From Fidelibacterota bacterium (GTDB taxonomy: Bacteria > Fidelibacterota > Marinisomatia > Marinisomatales > JACNKV01): 38,859 nucleotides of DNA. Positions 37,201 through 38,859 of the stretch are shown here, in pieces (the first letter of the stretch is position 1; every line of letters starts with the position of its first letter). Position numbers and translations under genes: made by a program. A model generated the notes under the pieces. It was not told the origin of the DNA and searched no databases. It was given only the letters and a program-made list of their open reading frames with translations. The stretch covers positions 1-38,859 of the forward strand of contig JACNKV010000080.1 in assembly GCA_014381855.1 (NCBI GenBank). The letters run 5' to 3'.

Positions 37201-38805
37201 GATATTCTTCAGCGAGGAATCTGGATCAGTTTTCTGGGAAGCAGTCACGGGAAAAGCGTTTTTCGGGTTTTAGCTCAAACTCGCGAGGGAGATGCCTTCA
37301 ATTTTGTCGTCAATGCCAGCGATACACTGGATGCGTCTTTTATACAGGACGAAATTCGATGGCTTGTCAAAGCAGGGTCATCGTATCACGGCGATAAACT
37401 GGTGGAAGATTTTGGCGGATATTGGCCGGAATTTAATTTGTACACCGAAGAATATATTTCAGGGGAAACCCTGCAGCAATATCTTGTACGTAATCAAGAT
37501 GAAATTGCCGAACAAAAGGCACTCGATCGTTGGCAAATGCGCTGGCTGCATTTTATTTGGAACGGACTCAAAGCATATTTTGAATTTTACAGGCGGTCAG
37601 ACCAAACACTTACCATTGCACATCCATCGCCTGCAAACCTCATCATTCCGGAATTTGATTACTCAATCGGGACACGCCTCATTTCGATTTCCAATCGCGA
37701 ACAGGTTCAGAGTACGCAGAACCTATTCTTTGACCTGTATGAGATTTACATACGAAAAACTGAAGAGAACTTTCCGGGGCTTTATCGCATGGCCGATTGG
37801 GAAATCGTATTTACGGCTGCGTTGGAAGTCATGACGGTAAAAAAGGGAGTGATTCTTTTAAGAACCCTTATTTCGGAATTGGATACCAATAAAGCAATAA
37901 AGAAAAAAGCCGAGACATTGGGATTAGTCACCCAACGCATTGAACAGTTTATTGAAGAGATTAATGAAAATGGAGTTCTCACAAAACCGGTGGTATTTGC
38001 CTCGTTACGCTATGAGCGCTGGCTAAATCTTAATCCGCATGCCACTATAAAAGCACGTGGTGCCATTTTACAGGAGCTGTATCGCGAATACCGCCTAAAA
38101 TCCCTCTTAAACGATTACCCTGAAACCCGGATTCGTTTCTTCCGTATGACCTGCTTTAAAGACTCAGCTTCATCGTTGTCGGATAAACTTCTTCAACTCC
38201 AAATTCAATTACGTGCAGGGACATTGCAGCTTGTCGACCTGGATGCACAATTACAATCCGTGATTGAGTCCGGTGAAATCACAGATGATGAGCAGTACTT
38301 CCTCACTCGTCTTTTATTTGAGCATTTGGATGCCGCACAGGACGGGGAGCTCATCTCATGGAATCTTGGAGATAAAGGGCGGCTGGATCTTATCTCGATG
38401 ATCGAAGATAAACGCGGTGAGATGTACAAAATCCGACCTCCATTTCATCCGAAAGAAATTGCACGGTTTCATACGATTCTCACTCACGCAAATTTATCCG
38501 GTAGATTTCAGCAATGCCACGAATTTCTGTTGATGATAAACCAAAATAATAAACTTGTCGGAGGCATCTACTGGAAAGAATTAAATGCAGAAACGGCGCA
38601 TATTGAAAAAATTGTTATACGATCATCGTATCGGAAACGGCATTTAAGCATTCAATTACTCGGTGAATTTTTCCACCGTCTGCAGAACAGACGCTACACC
38701 TATGTAACAGTCGGGTTCTTTCAAGCCGGGCTCTTTTATAAACACGGCTTTCAAATTGATAAAAAGTTCGGCGGACTGGTGAAAACGCTAAATGCGGGGA
38801 ATTAG
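34213..38805 (+). CDS. Multidomain fusion: acyl-CoA synthetase-like (AMP-binding) N-terminus, helical and kinase-like middle, GNAT-like C-terminus
   Basis: 1530 residues. Residues about 85-600 form a complete adenylate-forming domain: MYTSGTTANPKG (about 245), LPLYHTFGRYLEL, GYGMTEATGG (about 400), GWFHTGDI (about 463), DRKKEIYKNSRGQTISP (about 482) and a C-terminal lysine in LTPKSTYKRKQI. This is typical of long-chain acyl-CoA synthetases making acyl-AMP and acyl-CoA. Residues about 740-900 look helical and repeat-like (HEAT-like, uncertain). Residues about 1020-1180 contain DFGGYWPEF, TEEYISGETLQQYL and AHPSPANLII, which faintly resemble a protein-kinase hinge and catalytic loop. Residues about 1410-1525 resemble a GNAT acetyltransferase (KLVGGIYW, IVIRSSYRKRHLSIQLL, FYKHGF). 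A combined acyl activation and acyl transfer role is plausible but unproven. No close neighbour on this strand. Confidence 0.8.
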   Translation: MKKYLQTHYSPEQLIENANALLVESANQQIHDFLKLGHRTEINQVFSDPEQKNTWLTLLVQLIRQSGFHTGQVFQQRAHTYAEKPVFQVIHDQAITPVSYGDAWKKIQHIANALTTVTKKNDQPVIGIFTPNSLEGALIDLACLSFGFRVVPIPANSTLHYLDFIINHASITDLFIGGETPSSLFIQLPADVSLSSVVLLPNATISDESYILWDDFLAQRSSRNDPQLKDRLNRTDMDEIATIMYTSGTTANPKGIVFTQTNLISKRFARALAIPDMSSDDTLLAFLPLYHTFGRYLELMGSMFHGATYTFAESTMFKTLLKDFSVAKPTVFISIPKRWIQIHEQVSNQIPIDDAKPELVRKTLHKLTGGHLRIGLSAAGYLDPDLFQFYHQHGITLLSGYGMTEATGGITMTPVDDYVVNSVGKPLPGVELSLGEDNELLLRGPYISKGYFGKTITPALKNGWFHTGDIFEKKNGHYFILDRKKEIYKNSRGQTISPQRIENMFQDFEAIKSVFLVGDMKEYNTLLIYPDRRAESLSEPNSKPDDIRELFGSLVQSVNSFLSPYERIVNFAIIRRDFSSEHGELTPKSTYKRKQILKNFSDIIEPMYEKHYLPIIHDEMEIRIPKWLMREKGIISTDITWDGKSISAGKSSNKLTSQRQESHIKFGDFLYAVPNNITDMEDLLRSPDLWLGNQELVDFTGQIAFRISNDESMSAIQLHSKGFTYNHRPIPAKFIDDLKHALRKHVYTLRHLHQAGFVLIQDKHYGALIALNYLHQTLEHANRELQSLAVKLLMRTQSHPVPRIRVKSLEYLLPHITGELFLELLINTHKMSHSSEAIEDMILSTDLIQKTHFDALLQYLGSIRLSRDESSIPSHSFIQILLKTVSQYGKKHPTSYIWARAELIYWHQPHLPELLQTTASEAFDMLTLGFRSWLGKNHRLAIDRETGEEYTWKDVVTFDSNVDESHRRLLLEVLRQTPMLREAVFLFSKRRLIQLDDILQRGIWISFLGSSHGKSVFRVLAQTREGDAFNFVVNASDTLDASFIQDEIRWLVKAGSSYHGDKLVEDFGGYWPEFNLYTEEYISGETLQQYLVRNQDEIAEQKALDRWQMRWLHFIWNGLKAYFEFYRRSDQTLTIAHPSPANLIIPEFDYSIGTRLISISNREQVQSTQNLFFDLYEIYIRKTEENFPGLYRMADWEIVFTAALEVMTVKKGVILLRTLISELDTNKAIKKKAETLGLVTQRIEQFIEEINENGVLTKPVVFASLRYERWLNLNPHATIKARGAILQELYREYRLKSLLNDYPETRIRFFRMTCFKDSASSLSDKLLQLQIQLRAGTLQLVDLDAQLQSVIESGEITDDEQYFLTRLLFEHLDAAQDGELISWNLGDKGRLDLISMIEDKRGEMYKIRPPFHPKEIARFHTILTHANLSGRFQQCHEFLLMINQNNKLVGGIYWKELNAETAHIEKIVIRSSYRKRHLSIQLLGEFFHRLQNRRYTYVTVGFFQAGLFYKHGFQIDKKFGGLVKTLNAGN

Positions 38806-38859
38806 GATTATGATTGGGAATTAGGGATTAGGTTGAGCGAAAAGTCATGAGAAAACACT

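Overview
The window is a stretch of chromosome, about 43-45% GC by eye, from a Gram-negative bacterium. It is most likely from the FCB side of the tree (Marinimicrobia, Calditrichota, Ignavibacteria or a relative). The basis is three secreted proteins ending in the YPNPFNP-type C-terminal sorting domain, an Omp28-like lipoprotein, outer-membrane barrels and signal peptidase II. The assignment is inference, because no rRNA is present. TGA works as a normal stop in several ATGA gene junctions, so the genetic code is standard.

Layout. (1) 1-52: 5' part of a tRNA-Gln(CTG). (2) 149-8753, minus strand: a six-gene envelope operon. In transcription order it encodes a FlgO/TolB-N-like exported protein, a TlpA-type thioredoxin, an outer-membrane barrel, an Omp28-like lipoprotein with a CxxC thioredoxin motif, a large secreted Omp28-like protein, and a smaller secreted protein with the same sorting tail. 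(3) 8936-12053: glnS and gltX, coupled with a 4-bp gap. (4) 12229-13757: an AbiEii/AbiEi type IV toxin-antitoxin pair with an inverted-repeat operator candidate, next to tRNA-Ser(CGA) and tadA. (5) 14553-26222: a three-gene surface operon encoding an acidic-linker barrel, a 3405-residue Calx-beta/Ig-like adhesin and a TPR lipoprotein. (6) 26493-33901: a housekeeping run, ileS - dksA/traR-like - lspA - rluD - xerC - hpf - nucleotidyltransferase. (7) 34213-38805, plus strand: a 1530-residue fusion with an acyl-CoA synthetase-like N-terminus and a GNAT-like C-terminus.

Main discovery. The large secreted Omp28-like gene appears to encode a selenoprotein. A plain ORF call starts it at an internal TTG (3671). 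The reading frame actually continues upstream through one in-frame TGA (3699-3701) to an ATG at 3800, which has a good Shine-Dalgarno sequence and a signal peptide. The TGA replaces the first cysteine of the thioredoxin CxxC motif, giving S-W-U-T-Y-C-P. The adjacent paralog has T-T-C-T-N-C-P at the same place. A perfect 7-bp stem with a GU-containing loop starts 12 nt after the TGA, matching the placement of bacterial SECIS elements. The operon therefore looks like an envelope or extracellular thiol/selenol redox system: TlpA in the periplasm, a Cys-type Omp28 lipoprotein, a Sec-type secreted Omp28 protein, and a possible CX4C substrate. I know of no described system of this composition. Selenocysteine insertion itself is inferred, as selA/B/C/D are not in the window.
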